A stretch of 64,000 bases of DNA from Apostichopus japonicus (Eukaryota; Echinodermata; Holothuroidea; Aspidochirotida; Stichopodidae): assembly GCF_037975245.1 (NCBI RefSeq), contig NC_092576.1:9317501-9381500 (forward strand). The letters are read 5' to 3'. The notes under the pieces were generated by a model that saw only the letters and a program-made list of their open reading frames with translations, searched no databases and had not been told where the DNA came from. Positions 31,162 through 45,553 of the stretch are shown here, piece after piece; positions within the stretch are counted from its first letter, which is position 1; every line of letters begins with the position of its first letter. Made by a program: the position numbers and the translations under genes.

Positions 31162-34100
31162 ATGAATCTGTTTCTTGTTATACTGTTGGCAGTCGCGTCC
31201 AACGCTAGCATATCCCCGTTGTTGACCGCCAAAACTAAAATCGACGGTTCCTACGTGGTTGTGCTAAAGGTAAGGAGACCAAATTATCTTAAGTCGTCAT
31301 GCTCTTTCATATTCGCTTGAAACCTTTCCTTCTTAATTTCACTAAGAAAAAGTAGGGTGTAAATGTCAAATATTTTGACTTGTTATTCCTCATCCAAACC
31401 ATCCGGCCAAGGATTGACTCGGATTTTGCTGGTAATGTACACAATGTAGAGATATCGGATAATAAAACGAAAATGTCTTTCTTTGTCACTTTCTGAAATA
31501 AGTTTGGCACTAACTATTTAACAGGAATCATCATATTATTGTCGACGATCCGTGAACGATTCATTTGTTATCAGTATGGGTGGTTTGTAAGTAGGCGGTG
31601 ACACATCATGGACTCCCATCACAGACACAGAAAGCAAACCTAACTCTAAGCATTTGTTTTGGCTGATGGTATGTTTTCTTTTCATATCACAGGATGACGT
31701 CAGTGTGTACAGAGTGATTATAATGCTCGATAACTCGCCATTCTTCTCCTCCATTGGTGGTAGGATCAATCGCATATACGGTAGCTCACTGAACGGATTC
31801 TCTGCTACCTTGAGTAAATCGGCGTTAGGCTTCGTGAGTATGTTTGAAGTATATGAAGAGAAACCATGTAAATCACTGCTAGTCTACCATTTCATTCTTA
31901 AGTATCTATTTATTGATGGGATTTGATTGTTAAATTAAACCTTTGTTTGGTTCTCATTGTTTTAATAAAGCCTTTAGAAACAGCTGTGTACGATCCAGCC
32001 TATACTACCGTCTTAAATAACATTGCAAAGTATAATCTGACTCATTGCAAAGTCTCATCTTTAATGACATGGCAAAATCTCACTGTGCATCTTGTGTACT
32101 TACTATAGATCAGAAAGATGAGCTGTGTCCGTTTTGTTGAAGAAGATAGTTTGTTTCAAATGCAGTCAGTTGCATCATGGGGTCTAGACAGGATCGATCA
32201 ACGCAGCTTAACCCTTGATGGAAAATATTCGCCGAGAGGTAAGTTTTAATAAACCTGTTCAGAAGAGGTGTCATTCAATCAATAGTCTAAAAACATACTA
32301 TCACGCCCTCTTTAAAGGGAAACGTCAAAATAACTGAGTTGACATTACATAAATGTTTTATCACGACGGAACCATATTCGCCAAATAGACGCTTCATAGA
32401 TCACACATGAAATAAACATAAACATACGTAAGTAGCAGACGTTTGACTGTTCTCCATTACATATGAAGTTGCAGGTCATGCTTTTTCATCTTCTATATGA
32501 TGCCAACATCTAGTTATCTGATGTATGCAGGGACTTAAAATATATCTATTCAAGCTTTTAATCTACATTTAGTCATTTGTTTGTCCAGAAATATGTCATG
32601 AACGATTTCTGACCATGTCGACCGGCTCATGCGAGTAGAACTGGCGCATTAATTGCACTTTCGGGGGTTTGCTCTTCTTGGGTGACTTAATGTCTTAATG
32701 TTCATAACTCCAGCAGTAACACAAATATATGAAATGTGTTGCGTGAGCTGCTCATACTTTAATACTTGAACTTTGTCACCTGAACAATAGCCAGCTAAAA
32801 TTATCCAAAGCCCTCAAACTAAACCTTTAGTTGACGTTCCATGATATCATCGGTGACTCTACTGTAAAGTTATGTAGTATACTCCAATAGACAGACATTC
32901 CTCGTTCCTTTTATTTCAAAGGAAATGGTGAGGATGCACATATCTATGTCTTAGATACAGGAATAACAACAACTCATGAAGACTTCGGTGGTCGTGCCTC
33001 AACATCGAGTGATATGGATTTTGTCAATGGAAATGTAAGAAACACCATTATCTTCTCATTCATTTCACGTAGAAAAGGACAAACGTAAAAGGACTCTAAT
33101 ATGGTTCTCCGGCCTTTTCTTTATCACCAGTATCTATTAACAGAAAATATGGCTTAGTCGTCACCTCTATGTTTTAATTACAATTAGATAACAAGATGAG
33201 CTATCATGATGTGTTGTTAATTGTTATTAAAGTGGTATATTATCAAGAACTGTTTCAGCATTGCTACATGACTGTGTGTGGTGAATGGATGCTATACGTC
33301 GCAGGCTTTCGCCTTCGCAAGACTCCAGCGCACCCAATGTTTCGCACTTCCAGTTTTTGTTCTCCCCCAAGCAAGTTCTGAAATATATAAACTAGCTATA
33401 ATGTATCCGTAATCGTTCAGGTATATTTTACCCTATCACAGGGTGTTGACTGCAACGGACACGGTACGCATTGTGCCGGCGTCGCCGCTGGACACACATA
33501 CGGTGTCGCATCTTCAGCTAATGTGTACGGAGTACGGGTACTGAGCTGTATGGGTTATGGATCCCTCTCAGGTATACTCGACGGTAAGTACATTGGAAGC
33601 AAAGCGATACAATGCCTTCTTTACATGTGTTGGTAGACAATAACTGTTAGGAATCACAGGTTCTTTAGCTATTTCGTATAGCTTATTTGTAGCTTATTTT
33701 TAACTAGCTTATGAACAGTCAAGAAAATATAACTTTTAGACCTTCCGTCCTTTTCTTTTTACTATTGGCAATAATTCCTTTACTACGAACACACTGGAAT
33801 GAGAACAATTGGAGTATTTTGGTCACGTCAAACCTATGTTATGTGTTAATTTATGTAATAATTAAAGCAAACCCTATTCAAAAGTCGTAAGAAAGTTGTA
33901 AATCTAACTGAATATGCGGCAAATACCATGGATAGATCATATCTGATAACCTGAAGGAGACCAGTCCCTTATCAGAGAACCATCAGATAGAGATTGCTTT
34001 GTGATCGAAACCACCTTACACAAACCTCAGTGGTTGAAATAAAGACAATGGTTGAATAGATTTGTTTCCTGTTTCAAGCACTTTATTGTTCTTACATTAA

Positions 34101-35900
34101 TGTAACTACAAAGCAAGTTGACGTTTCTTCTATTCCAGGAATGAATTACGTCATAAATAACGGTGCAAGGCCAGCTGTAGCGTCAATGTCTATCGGTGGT
34201 TCAAAAAGTGCAGCCCAAGATGAGGCTGTGACTAATATGAACAACGCTGGTATACCAGTCATCGTTGCTGCTGGGAACAGTAATACTGACGCTTGTAGCG
34301 TGTCTCCTAGTGGTGCTGTAGATGTATGTAAAACTTTAGAGCTATTATTTGTGGTTGCAAAATGACTTTAGTAATCATAATAATAATCAGTAGTTAGTTT
34401 TACGACGCTTAAATGATCAAAACTGTGGGAGAACCCGCAGGGACTTGTGGATTATAACTTACTCATCGGGTGACGAAAGTCATTTCATATGGGACCGTTC
34501 ATTGCTCTTGGATGAAAAACCCACCTTACTATAACCCGGCCAGGTATCGACCCCGGAACCTCACGATTGCTAAGCTTCAAAGCCTTCAACTGCCACTGCC
34601 TTTATCCACTTGACCACAGGCCCGGTATAACTCAACCACAAATGATGAGAGTTAAAATAGCAATATCATCTTACATTAATGCTGTGAATTTTAATTTTAT
34701 GCATTAGTTTAAAACCAAATTTGATACTTACGTTTGGATTACTTTATGACAAAAATATTACTTTTTGCCCACTGATCATATTCGTATATGGAAACTTTTC
34801 GGTTATGAAATTATCACAACCTCTTTGTGAATTGACTCGTTTGATCAATATTCCATATATTTTATAACTTAACTTAACGTATTGTGAAATATCATATAAC
34901 AGTAACTCTATCTTCAAGTTTACTCAAAATCATCAATTAAACTAGTCATATCTGATCCATCGTTAATGTGAGAATATCTTGTTTAAACACTTTTCTAGGC
35001 ATTTACCGTGGCAGGTTCGGACATAAATGACAATCGTTTGTCAACTTCCAATTATGGATCATGTGTTGATATCTTCGCTCCTGGTGTCAGTATTACCTCT
35101 GCATGGCATTCCAGTCCAACTGCATCGGCTACTCTTACCGGGTCTTCTGTGGCAACTTCTCACGTAGCAGGTGGGTGCTTTTGCAGATAAAGCACTTTTT
35201 TCATCAACATTTGTTGAGCCGTTTGTTGAACCGTTGTCTCTTGGTCTATACTTTACTCATATGTTTGTCAACTTTAGTCAATATAGATAGTATGAAACGT
35301 ATTTTGGTACGTTTCAAATACAACTACAGGCTGAAGAGCGTAATCTTTCAAAGTCTATGGGGGGAATATTATTTTAAGTTAGGACACAACACTGTTTTAT
35401 ACTAATACAATTACTATTTTGTGCTCTCTGTAAAAGCCAAGATTTAAGTGACTACCAATGTCAATATATAGCGTTGACCTTTTTATTTTAATGATTATTA
35501 TACAGCTGATTTCGCTTTTATTAAACAATTGCTTTTCCACATTAATGACCTTACACAGACTTAATACACAGATTTTCTGTAATCCCAATGTAACGGTATA
35601 TCTGAGGGTATTTTTTTAATTATTTTATATTGATCTCAATATCTGTAAGGTTTTAATTGACAACTAAGTGCAACCAGATACATTTAAACTTTTTGTTTTG
35701 TTTACGTTGACTTATTTAAGCAATGAGGATACAAACTTAAGGTGAGGCTATTCTCTTTAACAGGTGCTGCCGCTGTCATCTTTGGGCTAAATCCAGATTA
35801 CACAGCTATTGATGTAAAACAAATCCTAACTAATGACGCCACTGTTGATGCGATCGTGAATCCTGCAGACACAGTAAACAAATTTTTGTTCATCGGATAG
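31162..35900 (+). CDS. Secreted subtilisin-like serine protease (S8, proteinase K type), 8 exons
   Basis: Exons: 31162-31269, 31693-31833, 32109-32238, 32922-33034, 33442-33583, 34139-34323, 34999-35170 and 35764-35900. All introns are GT-AG, phases match throughout, and the total is 1128 nt or 375 residues. Residues 1-15 form a signal peptide ([16 protein letters not shown]). About 30-110 form an I9 propeptide ([31 protein letters not shown]). The catalytic domain has D138 in YVLDTGI, H171 in [10 protein letters not shown], oxyanion N258 in VAAGNSN, and S323 in [14 protein letters not shown] proteinase K/aqualysin-like '[13 protein letters not shown]' is present. The catalytic Ser loop is unusual, with SSVATSH where most relatives have TSMATPH. 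The length suits a minimal extracellular S8 enzyme. An AATAAA lies at 36128. It is probably a digestive or extracellular enzyme; the role is inferred. Confidence 0.93.
34425..34635 (-). repeat. tRNA-derived SINE in protease intron 6
   Basis: In reverse complement it begins 'gtggtcaagtggataaaggc' (A-box-like, 34598-34617) and has a B box ggtcgatacc (34543-34552), followed by an unrelated body. This is the arrangement of tRNA-derived SINEs. Confidence 0.75.
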
Positions 35901-36127
35901 ATAATCACAAAAAAGTATTTCCAACTGGTGATTGGTAAACTTCAAGAAATGAAAAGAAAAATAATGTAACATTCCATTTTCAAGTGTCAATGGATTAGGC
36001 TGTGAATATTATATTATACTTTCGCCGGGAGAAAATTTATTTGAACGATTCAATTATGTTATTGTCAGGAATACAGATTCAATCGCTTTTGACCCTTTCA
36101 AATATGAAGGTGGCACCCTTTTTTGAC

Positions 36128-36133
36128 AATAAA
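36128..36133 (+). terminator. Likely polyadenylation signal of the protease
   Basis: AATAAA about 230 bases after the stop codon, the first canonical hexamer downstream. Confidence 0.5.
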
Positions 36134-36139
36134 TGAGTT

Positions 36140-37400
36140 TGAAATTAACTTAAATTCTAAGAAGATGTGTTTATTGGATTCTTTATCATTATAGTGATAT
36201 TTTGTATCCGCTTTGCAACAGGTCAACGGTGCCGTAATCGACTGTTGGCAGGAATGTTATTGGCAAGCCATTTGGGTATGGGGACATAAAGGGAATAGAG
36301 GAGAATCAAGGGCTTTTGAAAAGGAGAGATTGAGGCACTAAGGGAGGTGAAGCTGAACCCGTGTAGGGGTTTAGACGTCCCCCTCCTACTCCCTCCTCCT
36401 TCCTGATATAAACTTTATGAGACTCCAGAGTTGCACTCTGCGGCATATTTATACAGTGAATTGTTTAAAGAAATATTTTTTGAACGAAAGGTTTTGCTAA
36501 TAAACACCCTGGAATAATTAATTATGTTTGCCAAATTACGGATAAAGCCATTGCAATTGAATGTATTATCAAAGATAGTGAAGATGTTGGAAAAAAAAGA
36601 GAGTGACTTGTCTACTACTGATAGACTTTGAAATTAAAAACTCACTCCTATGATATAGAGCATCAGACACATTCTACACTACAAGCAATGTTGATAGATG
36701 TGTACCTTACAAAACCCTAAAAAGTATGTAAATACAAGACGCATGAAGGTCACTAGGATCGGCCCCAAAATTTAATTTTAAAAGATACTCAGTCCATGGT
36801 TATTTCCGTGAGAAAATTTCATTTAATCCTAAGATTTGGCAGGTTTTGACATCTAGCAAAACATTTCTTAGAGAACCATGTTACAACCAAGCTCACTTTA
36901 CTGACTTTCAAGTGACAGACAGTGCCGGACTGAACTATGTGCATGTATGATCTGAACTGATAAAGGCTCACACACTACATACTTTCAGGTTTATCGTTTT
37001 ACTTATATACAAATATCAATTTATGGATTATTGTGCTTATATTGCGATGTTTTGGTACTGTAGATGTAGCGACATATCTTGATGCAAATCGCGTTAATGT
37101 ATATTCTTTTCATTTACCTTTACAAACTTGAATATTACGTTGTTTGCTAGGATACTAGTTAGGCTATGTTTGCAATACAATGGTTCAGGGCATGTAATAA
37201 TTTCTAATAGGGAGTAGCCTCCTACATGTTGTAGTTTACCACCGGATGAAGGGTTCATAAAGACCTGATGAGGTTTTTCAGGGGAATAAAATCATGAAGA
37301 CTGCGGTAAATTGTTGGTCAAGGAAATATAAGAGGGGATGCATAAATAAACACAACAAAAGTAAAGGAATATTTCCTGAAATATTATTATCGTAGAGCTC
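36140..37400. other. No supportable gene
   Basis: AT-rich intergenic sequence without coding signal, splice pairs or recognised repeats. Confidence 0.5.
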
Positions 37401-37409
37401 CAAAGCTAT

Positions 37410-38135
37410 AATGATTTTGATTTTATTTGATTTTATTCAGCAAATTATCATTCATCATCTACATACAAAATATTGCACATATAGAGAAACAATTAAAATA
37501 CAAGATGGAAATATACTTAAATGCATCAAAAAGAAAATAACATGCCAAGAATAACCATATAAGCTAAAAGCTTATTTCCAAAGGGGTCCTTATAACCTTA
37601 AAAATTCAAAAGATAAGAAATTTACTATTAAAACATCTAAAACATGCATACAAACACTGTAAAAAATAAAAAGCAAGAAAGATATTTACAAGCTAGACAT
37701 TCATATGTTTTAAAAGGTAGGCTTTGGCATAGCCTGTTCCAGTTTTAATTGCATTGTAATAAAAAGACCCAGCACTGTGCGTTTTAATTTTGTGAAGTGG
37801 AAAATTGAAAGTACTACCTCTTGTGTTATGGCTATGAACACTATTTACTCTAATAAAACTCTCCCTCATATAAACTGGAGAGGTACCATAGAAACATTAA
37901 AAACAGGATTCAGACGAAGCTTTTCAGCCCTAGTGTTAAAAATACCAAGAGTTTTGAAGTCAGCATGGTTAATGTGATCACAAAAACCTTTACCCAGAAT
38001 GAATCTGATAACTTTGTTCAGGGTACATTGTAATCCACGAGCGTGGTACGTAGATATACCTCCATACCAAGATGTATTTTGATACAGATGAACAAAGTAC
38101 CGTACTGTGTAATAAAGTAAAATGCAAAGTAACAA
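37410..38135 (-). pseudogene. LINE (CR1/L2-like) RT C-terminal relic
   Basis: Two minus-strand frames give LYQNTSWYGGISTYHARG and LNKVIRFILGKGFCDH (the thumb 'Q.K..R.I......H' motif), TLGIFNTRAEKLRL, and then after a frameshift HNTRGSTFNFPLHKIKTHS and SFYYNAIKTG. It ends in a 'gattttattt' simple tail near 37410-37440, as non-LTR elements do. Confidence 0.75.
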
Positions 38136-38234
38136 AATAAAGTACTGTATAAGAGTGAATGTAAGGTAATTATTAACGAATATATGCTCCATGCTGACCG
38201 AAGTCAGTCTCTTACATTCATCTTTAACGTCCAT

Positions 38235-38352
38235 AAAAATGAATTGTCAACAACTCTGTAACTGGACGGCATACATTAATCTTGGAGTGACTCGAACAAG
38301 GGACCTTATGATTGAAAGGCACCGGCGTTAACTACTGGGCTAACACCACTGA
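38235..38352 (-). repeat. tRNA-derived SINE
   Basis: The reverse complement begins 'gtgttagcccagtagttaac' (A-box-like) and contains gttcgagtc (B box, 38289-38297) at tRNA-like spacing. The tail 'acagagttgttgacaatt' recurs near 4655. Confidence 0.8.
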
Positions 38353-38639
38353 GGTGGAGAGAAGACGCCAACAGGGTGAAGATGAGAGGTAGGAGATAAA
38401 CTGTAGAGGAACAAAGAGAAGATTAATGGAAGAGGGTAGGGAATAAACTGCAGAAGGTTAAAGAGCGGAAAGTGTGGAGAAAAGAGGTGGAAGATAGCTA
38501 GGAGAAGAGGGCTGACAGAGGGGGAACAAGGGAAGATGAAGAGGTGAATTTTTGTTTTTCTCTCCACCCTTTGTCAACTAATCCTTTTACATAAATCTAT
38601 TTTGTGTTCACCCTGCTCATAAACCTATCTGTGTGTTGT

Positions 38640-38780
38640 GTTTGTATTGTGTCCCTTTTAGTTTATGTTACTTGTCATTCAGCCTCTGTAGTATATCTAG
38701 CTAGGATCGAAACGTCAGGCCATCTTACTTTTAAACATTTCTCTTACACATGCTTTTTAGTGGATAAGCAGTTTGCTAAC
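38640..38780 (+). repeat. Possible Penelope-like or LINE 3' end fragment
   Basis: Contains 'ctaggatcgaaacgtcaggc', a phrase common in 3' parts of Penelope-type and related elements. No coding part was found. Confidence 0.3.
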
Positions 38781-38799
38781 AGTTTTGTTTTATTTTGAG

Positions 38800-39490
38800 T
38801 TTTGCAGTAATATTTGTTATCTATAGTGAAGGCATATTTAAGAGCTGTGTCATGTGGCTCCTCAAGTAACTACCTTCATTGGGTAAATAGTAAAGTATGG
38901 AGCGGGAACGGGAAGAGAATACAATTAGGAAAAGTACTGTTTTAGAACTCTGTAAGTGTTAAATTGTAATGTGAATGTGATTTATTGCTACGAATAGCTT
39001 GCAACATTCAATTAGTAATGCCAATGTTATCCAGTAACCATGTTTGATTTCTTCCCGGAGGCAGAAGGAATCTATGTGATGGTGCGTGTATGTGACACTT
39101 GCTTGTAAACACCGTAACTAAAATAGATCATGGTGGAATAACTTCATACATGTTATGTGGATCCGTGTATTTGACTACAAGAATTACATTTCTTTACTGC
39201 GATTATGTTCTTGTCCACAAAGCTTTGATATGTGATTGGGAAATAACAAAATAAATTCGACGTTCAAAGTACTTGTTGTAAGAATTGAGATAAGCATGTA
39301 TCAAACTATGTTATTCATTTTATATTTGAATGTTAATTATATGTGTAAAGCTTAATCAACTTTCATCATTGTTGTAGAAGTTAAGACTTACGTTATATAT
39401 TTATCAAGCAGTCAGTCACTATGCATGTAATATGTTGGAATTATTAATCGTGATGATACACTAACGCTTGTAATTTTGTCCTTTTTTTCT
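38800..39490. other. No clear exon; extracellular or TM part of the kinase-like gene not found
   Basis: I searched upstream of the first kinase-like exon for a transmembrane or ligand-binding exon and saw none with good splice signals. Confidence 0.4.
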
Positions 39491-42400
39491 TAATAGCATA
39501 TTATTCGGATTCAAAAGAAATAGATTCCAAAACGCAGATGTTTAAGCTACAGGATGTGTGTGTTCTTACGAAACTTAACTTTGGTACCTTATACAAACGC
39601 TGGACAGGAACAATTACTCACAAAGACAATCTCAACAAATGTGTAGTTATCACCACGGAATCAGGTAATGCCACGTTACTAACAGTTTGTTTTGGTGACG
39701 GATAATTGCATCCATTGTCTATTGGTCACCGAAAATTACTTGTTGGTAGTGACACGACACGCTGAGAACGTAACATGTGTTTGTAACACTGGAAATGTTC
39801 CATGTCATGGACAATATCAATTTGATCGTAGAATTGTTGTGTAACTTTGATACAGGTATTTGCAGAAGGAGCAGCATTAATGTCGAAATATACAACATAT
39901 GCCTACCTCTTAAATTGCAAGGAGATATACACCTACCGACTTAAACCACCAAAAGTGTATGTTATAAGCAATTACAGTAGATAGTATGAACAGTTGAAAT
40001 ATTTGTGTCTACCTGATAGAACTTCCTAGCAACACTTTTGGACTTTGGTATTTCGCCAACATTTAGTTTATTTTGTTAAAGATACCCGTATGAAATATTG
40101 CATGTTGTATGAAATAAGACCATTTATAAAATGTCCTTACATTCAGGTCTGAACCATTACTAAATATGTTGTCTTATTTGGCATTGCTACAAGTTACATG
40201 ATTATGATTATGAAACTTTTATTTTAAAATGGAAAGAAATTCAACGTTATACTTTTATAACACTTACAAAGGTAAAGACAATTTTTGTCGTGAATACAAA
40301 AGGCATTACATTTTTATAAGCTGTTCTAACGTAACAATTTCTAACCGGATCACATCTTTAGTAACGATATCTCTTAATGATACGTTTTTGTTATTGATAC
40401 ATCTATAGCAGGTAAAAATGAAACGAACAAACGTTTACATTGGAATGCTTTTGTGCGACGTCTTCTGGAACTACCCGCGAATTCCAAAAATCTTGTAGGA
40501 ACAGAGGGGATATATATAGATGGAGGTATGGTAATTTAAACTTGATTGTATTTAGAAAGAATTTAAATAAACAAACTTACATTACTCTAAAAGTCAGTGT
40601 AGGATACCGTAGAATGTAGTCCATATAATGACCCCCACTTCCGCTGCCCCTGTCGGTAGTAACATACTTGGCAGACCCGAAGTGTTTGAGCGAGGAGATA
40701 TGTGAAGATTCCCATCTATACAAAATAGAAGAATTTCAGGTCACTAAATCTTGACTAATCAAAAGTCGATAATTAGCAATTTGAAAAGAGAATCAATCAC
40801 CTTCAATTATTCTCTAATGGAATTGACGGTGTCACTGTCAAATATATGGCAAACATCATTTCTAATATCGATGGACACTTTGCCATGTGCATCAGTGAAT
40901 ATGATTTAATCAGCCTAGTTTATCTACAATGTGATTTAGAATATGTGGTATTAATAATCATAGACATTAGAATATGCCACTTGACAGAAGTCTTGGGCAT
41001 GAAGACATCATTCGCTGTGACACATCACTCTCTTTGAATAATGTTCAATATTTAAAAACAGCCTCATATTATAGCTTCACCTCTCCCGTGGAACATGCGC
41101 AAGAACGATTGTTTGCTGTTAAGTTACTAGAAATTAATTCCACTTAAAAAATGTCCGTTTAAATTTAAAAAGTTTTTTTTTTTTTTGGTCATTGTTAGAT
41201 CAGATTTATCTTCTACATGAACACTTGGTCTGTCAAACCCTACAAACGTTGATGGCTGATGGTTGTTTTGAAACGAGTTGGTCCTCATAGATGGCAAGGA
41301 ATTTTATATTGGATGTCCTAGGAGGAATCACTTTACTGCAATCATATGGGGTAACGTATTGGCTCCCGTTTTTCGGTAGCATAAGAGTTTGCCCTAAAAT
41401 ATAGTCATGGAAATGGCTCTTATGAAAATATATCAATCACAGACTTCACAGTTCTAAAATGATTGCATTCGCCTTTGTTTCGTGCTTCATGTACATTCTT
41501 CGATGCTATTCTGTTCATAAACTGATCAAGTAGGAACGCTTTGTAATAGTTTCGAAGTCAATGAAAGTCATAATCAGAAAGCGATTAAGGTCGAGAAAAG
41601 CCCAACTCATTGTAAGCTTACAATTCCGTTTCAATTATTTTCCCGAATGATTTGTCATCGCGTTAGATAGTGACATGCAGATTCAGCTTCAATTATCTTA
41701 AGTCTGTTTTACTTCTAGCTTTCTTTCAACTTAAAAATTAAAGCTTACGGGCACCAATGAAGTAATTACGCTAATGAGTTTACTGATAGTTCCCTTCCCA
41801 TGCATACAGATAAAACAGCATGATAGGAAGAGCAACGTAACATTTACGAAACGGACAAATAAAGAAAAGTAAAAGTGTGGTAAATTTTAAGTAAAATAAC
41901 GAAGACAATATTTACTCAAAGTTTACACTAAAATAGTCAGTCCCCAATGGGGTTCGTCCTGGGTTGTAGATTCAAGATAAACATAGTGTTAAATGTATCC
42001 CGCTGTTGTAAGTTGCTTTTATGTATTCGCAAGTATATTTGGAATATTTTCAGTATCATTAATCTTCACTGTTATGTTTGTATATGCCTTTGAGTTGCTA
42101 AACTGTAATGACACTGGTATCACATTTTTTGCAGCTGTTGCATCCAGGATTATCAAGGAGTAAAATTCTTGTGACGAGTTCACAAATTGTAAATTATATG
42201 ACTTTTGTCTTCCCGACGACGCTTCATTAATTGTACGTTCGCTCAAGTCAAAGGTAATATCACCATATATCAACACAGAACGACTATCATATGAGTAATG
42301 AACCCATAGTAACATTTAAGTTAGCCTGCCAGTAAATACCAACCTACTGAAGACTTTGAAATCTGCTATAAAATAATTGGTATTTGTAATTTCGAGTCAA

Positions 42401-45400
42401 TTTATTTGAACCTTGCAATCGTCGCTTACAGTAACTTAATAATATTATGTTTGTTCCATTGCAATAGTTCATTTGACTTTGTTAAATAATAATAATGTAC
42501 CCTACTCTGACAGACATTTGTCGCAGCAGAACATTAGTAATGATCCATAAGATATCCCTAGGTTATTCACATAAGGCACTCAAACCTGTAGTGAAGATGA
42601 ATTATTACCTGTCAGAAATATCTGACAACACATTATTCGAAAGTAATTATGTAGGCCTATTCTCATGATTAAATCAATAGTGAAAATCGAACGCGGACAA
42701 ACAAGTTATCGCTTCAGTAATGAATAAAATAGAGCCGAAACGAAAACCACGGAAGAAATAAAAAGAAAGTAGAAAACAAAAAAGAATTTGAACCTTTGTG
42801 TTACTTTCTTTTATTACATATTGAGTTGTTTTTCCTATTGAGGTGTATCCAGCTATATATATATATTTCACAGCTATATTTATGTATTATAGTCGATTCT
42901 TCATCATACATGTGTATTGACAGCATAGAAAGATTGTAAAGTAACAAAAATGTCATATTTTCCCCAAAAAATAATTGAGCAAATATTATCAAGGTCCGTT
43001 GCACATCTAACTTATTAATCCTCCATTGTTCCACAGTTAATATTTATCCTTGGCTCGCTTTAATGGTTGTATTGACAAATACAATTGAGTAATTTGTTAA
43101 CTATTTATAGGTCAAGTGCACACAAAACCAGCTTCCTTTGGAATCATTGCAAAGAAATGAATATACCAAAGAGAGTGATATATGGTCTGCTGCAGTCGTT
43201 ATCTGGGAAATAATGTCAAATGGTACTGTTTTGGAATCTTTTTGTTATTAATACAGTAACACATTACGAAATTAACAATTTAGAATAACACTCAGTTCAG
43301 TAATAGAGATTTGAAACCGAAAAAAGAGAGTTAATTCAAAAAGTATTATCCGCGTGCATGCTTACCACAAAGTTACGTCTTTTAAACGCAATCAATACAT
43401 TAATAAGTCTGACGAGTACGTATTTTATACTGTAGCAACAGTATTCAATCAGTATGTTATGTGTAGGGGTAGCCGGACGTCTTCATTAAGCGATAGGGAT
43501 TAAACAAGGATCGATATGAGTCGTTTAGCAGACCTGTAACTCAGGCAAAAGTGTTAATAATGTGTTGAAATATTCACAATATTTATTATAATTAAACGTT
43601 ATACCTTACAGGCACGTCATTTCCAGGTCGTGACGAGGCAATCAGTGACTGGAGTTACAGAGCAAACCTCTCTGATTGCTCGACAACTAATTGCGAATTG
43701 AGGTATCGTTCTCTGTATAGTACCAGGTGTAATCGATATATATGTAAAAGTATAAAAGTATAAGATGTTTGAAGTGTCGTATTTTTTTAGTCCAATATAC
43801 TCTCTCTATTAGCCTATACGTCCTATTGGTAATGATCTGGTATTTTTTACATCAAGCTACAGTGTTTTACTACTTTCTGCAGGATGATTAGAAAGTATTT
43901 AATTTTTCACAATGCGAGGTTATACAGTGGTATGATTTTCGCATAAGCTTAAATGTAGTGGTATGTCATGTCTGCCTTGGAAACGTTCAATCAATCCGTT
44001 CGCATATGCTTTAGTACTATTTTCTGCTCAGTGACAATCGAACATGTGATAGTAATCGCTGTAAGTATTTTGTTATTATGCAATATGATATTGTAACCGT
44101 CGCCGAAGTTCAACAAAGCTGCAACTCTGCAGTGTGAGTTAACAGTTGATGAATGCAGATCGAACTCTTGTACATAACCTGAGAGGAATGTGCTACAGGC
44201 AGCTATAACTTACCTTAATCTTAATGTCCTTTAAACCTGGTGACCATGGCAACTAAATCAACTTGGCAATACGCGAGAGTGAGAAGCCTTACTAATAGAC
44301 TACACTACCTTGAGCACATGAGCAATTCATTTTCTTACCAGTGAGTTATATTTCTCCAACAGTCAACAATACAAAATATAATTACTACGAAAATTCTTGT
44401 TTAAGTAACTTAACAAAAAAAACATATCCACCTGCAACTAAAACAATTGCATGCATCACAGTTTACCTGTTTAGACGCTATTTCAGGCAAATACGCAGAG
44501 GTAATAATAACAGAAAGTCACTAGCTCCCGACTACGTAACATATTCGCATACAGGCAGCTGTGGAGCTGCTCGGCTGACGCTAAATAAATCAGTTATTCA
44601 GACCTATAGAAAATTAATATATGAAAAACTAACTCACCTGGTTAAAATGGGGCTTGGTGAGCTACTTCAGACTGGTAAGGCCACAGAATGCTCGCATAAT
44701 ATTTAAGTGTGCACTAGCGGTGAGGCGTATACAACAGCCATACGTGCTGTTCGGTAGTTTAGTATAAAATACTACAGGTACCACGCGTTGTCGCTCACTG
44801 TAGCCTAACGCTGTACATGTACAAAGCTCGGCTGTGTAGGTTTGACGTAAATAATAGGTACAAGCGATGTAGAATTTCATTACGATCCGTTTCTGGATTT
44901 TCGAAGCATAGAATCTAGCGTATTGCCTTTAATGAAAGATGACGAGCGACCAATCGATATATACGGATGGATAGAAAAAGGTAGTGATTTTACTGAGTAG
45001 AAAGTATTATCGCATAACCAGTCATAACTGTGTAAGTCGCTAAGAGGTGAACGAGGTGAGATTGAGAAGGTGGCGCTATTCCCGTATACAAAATATAGGT
45101 TCTCCACACAGCAAAAGCGGCAATACATGGCAATAGTGGTGACACCCGGTATTCTCTGCGTTATTAAGGGATCTAAAAGAAAACGTATAAAATAGAAGTA
45201 ATCTAACAAAGAAGCACTATTTTCCCTATAATATGCATGTGACTGTACTCTACAACTTAAGGTTTCAGTATGATATCCGCATCCATGTTTTCTGCTTCAG
45301 GGATGAACTTTTACTTCGATGCTGGCAAACAGACGTATCTAAACGGCCTTCAATCTTGGAACTGAGGAAGTCTTATGAACAGGTTTGATCCAGATTGTTA

Positions 45401-45553
45401 ACTTGGTTAACGGATTTCCTCTTCATAAGTGTCACATGCTTCAATCACATACAAAGTTCACAACCTCCGCAACGATTCGGAGAAAACATGAATTGGTTCT
45501 AATCTAACTGTTACCCCCGGGTAAGGGGAATTCCGGGGTGGTTCGCTTTAGGG

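Noticed and set aside
37240-37310. Hammerhead-like 'cctgatgagg' motif
   Set aside because: The GAAA half is absent in the right position, and the stems do not pair.
38690-38720. Hammerhead ribozyme, suggested by 'gatcgaaacgtc'
   Set aside because: No CUGAUGA core was found at a compatible distance, and stems I-III could not be drawn.
42019-42315. Minus-strand 98-residue ORF
   Set aside because: It overlaps the plus-strand kinase catalytic-loop exon, which has splice sites and family motifs; the minus frame has none.
44341-44706. 121-residue plus-strand ORF
   Set aside because: It lies in a kinase-like gene intron, has no recognised motif and is bounded by no good splice sites.
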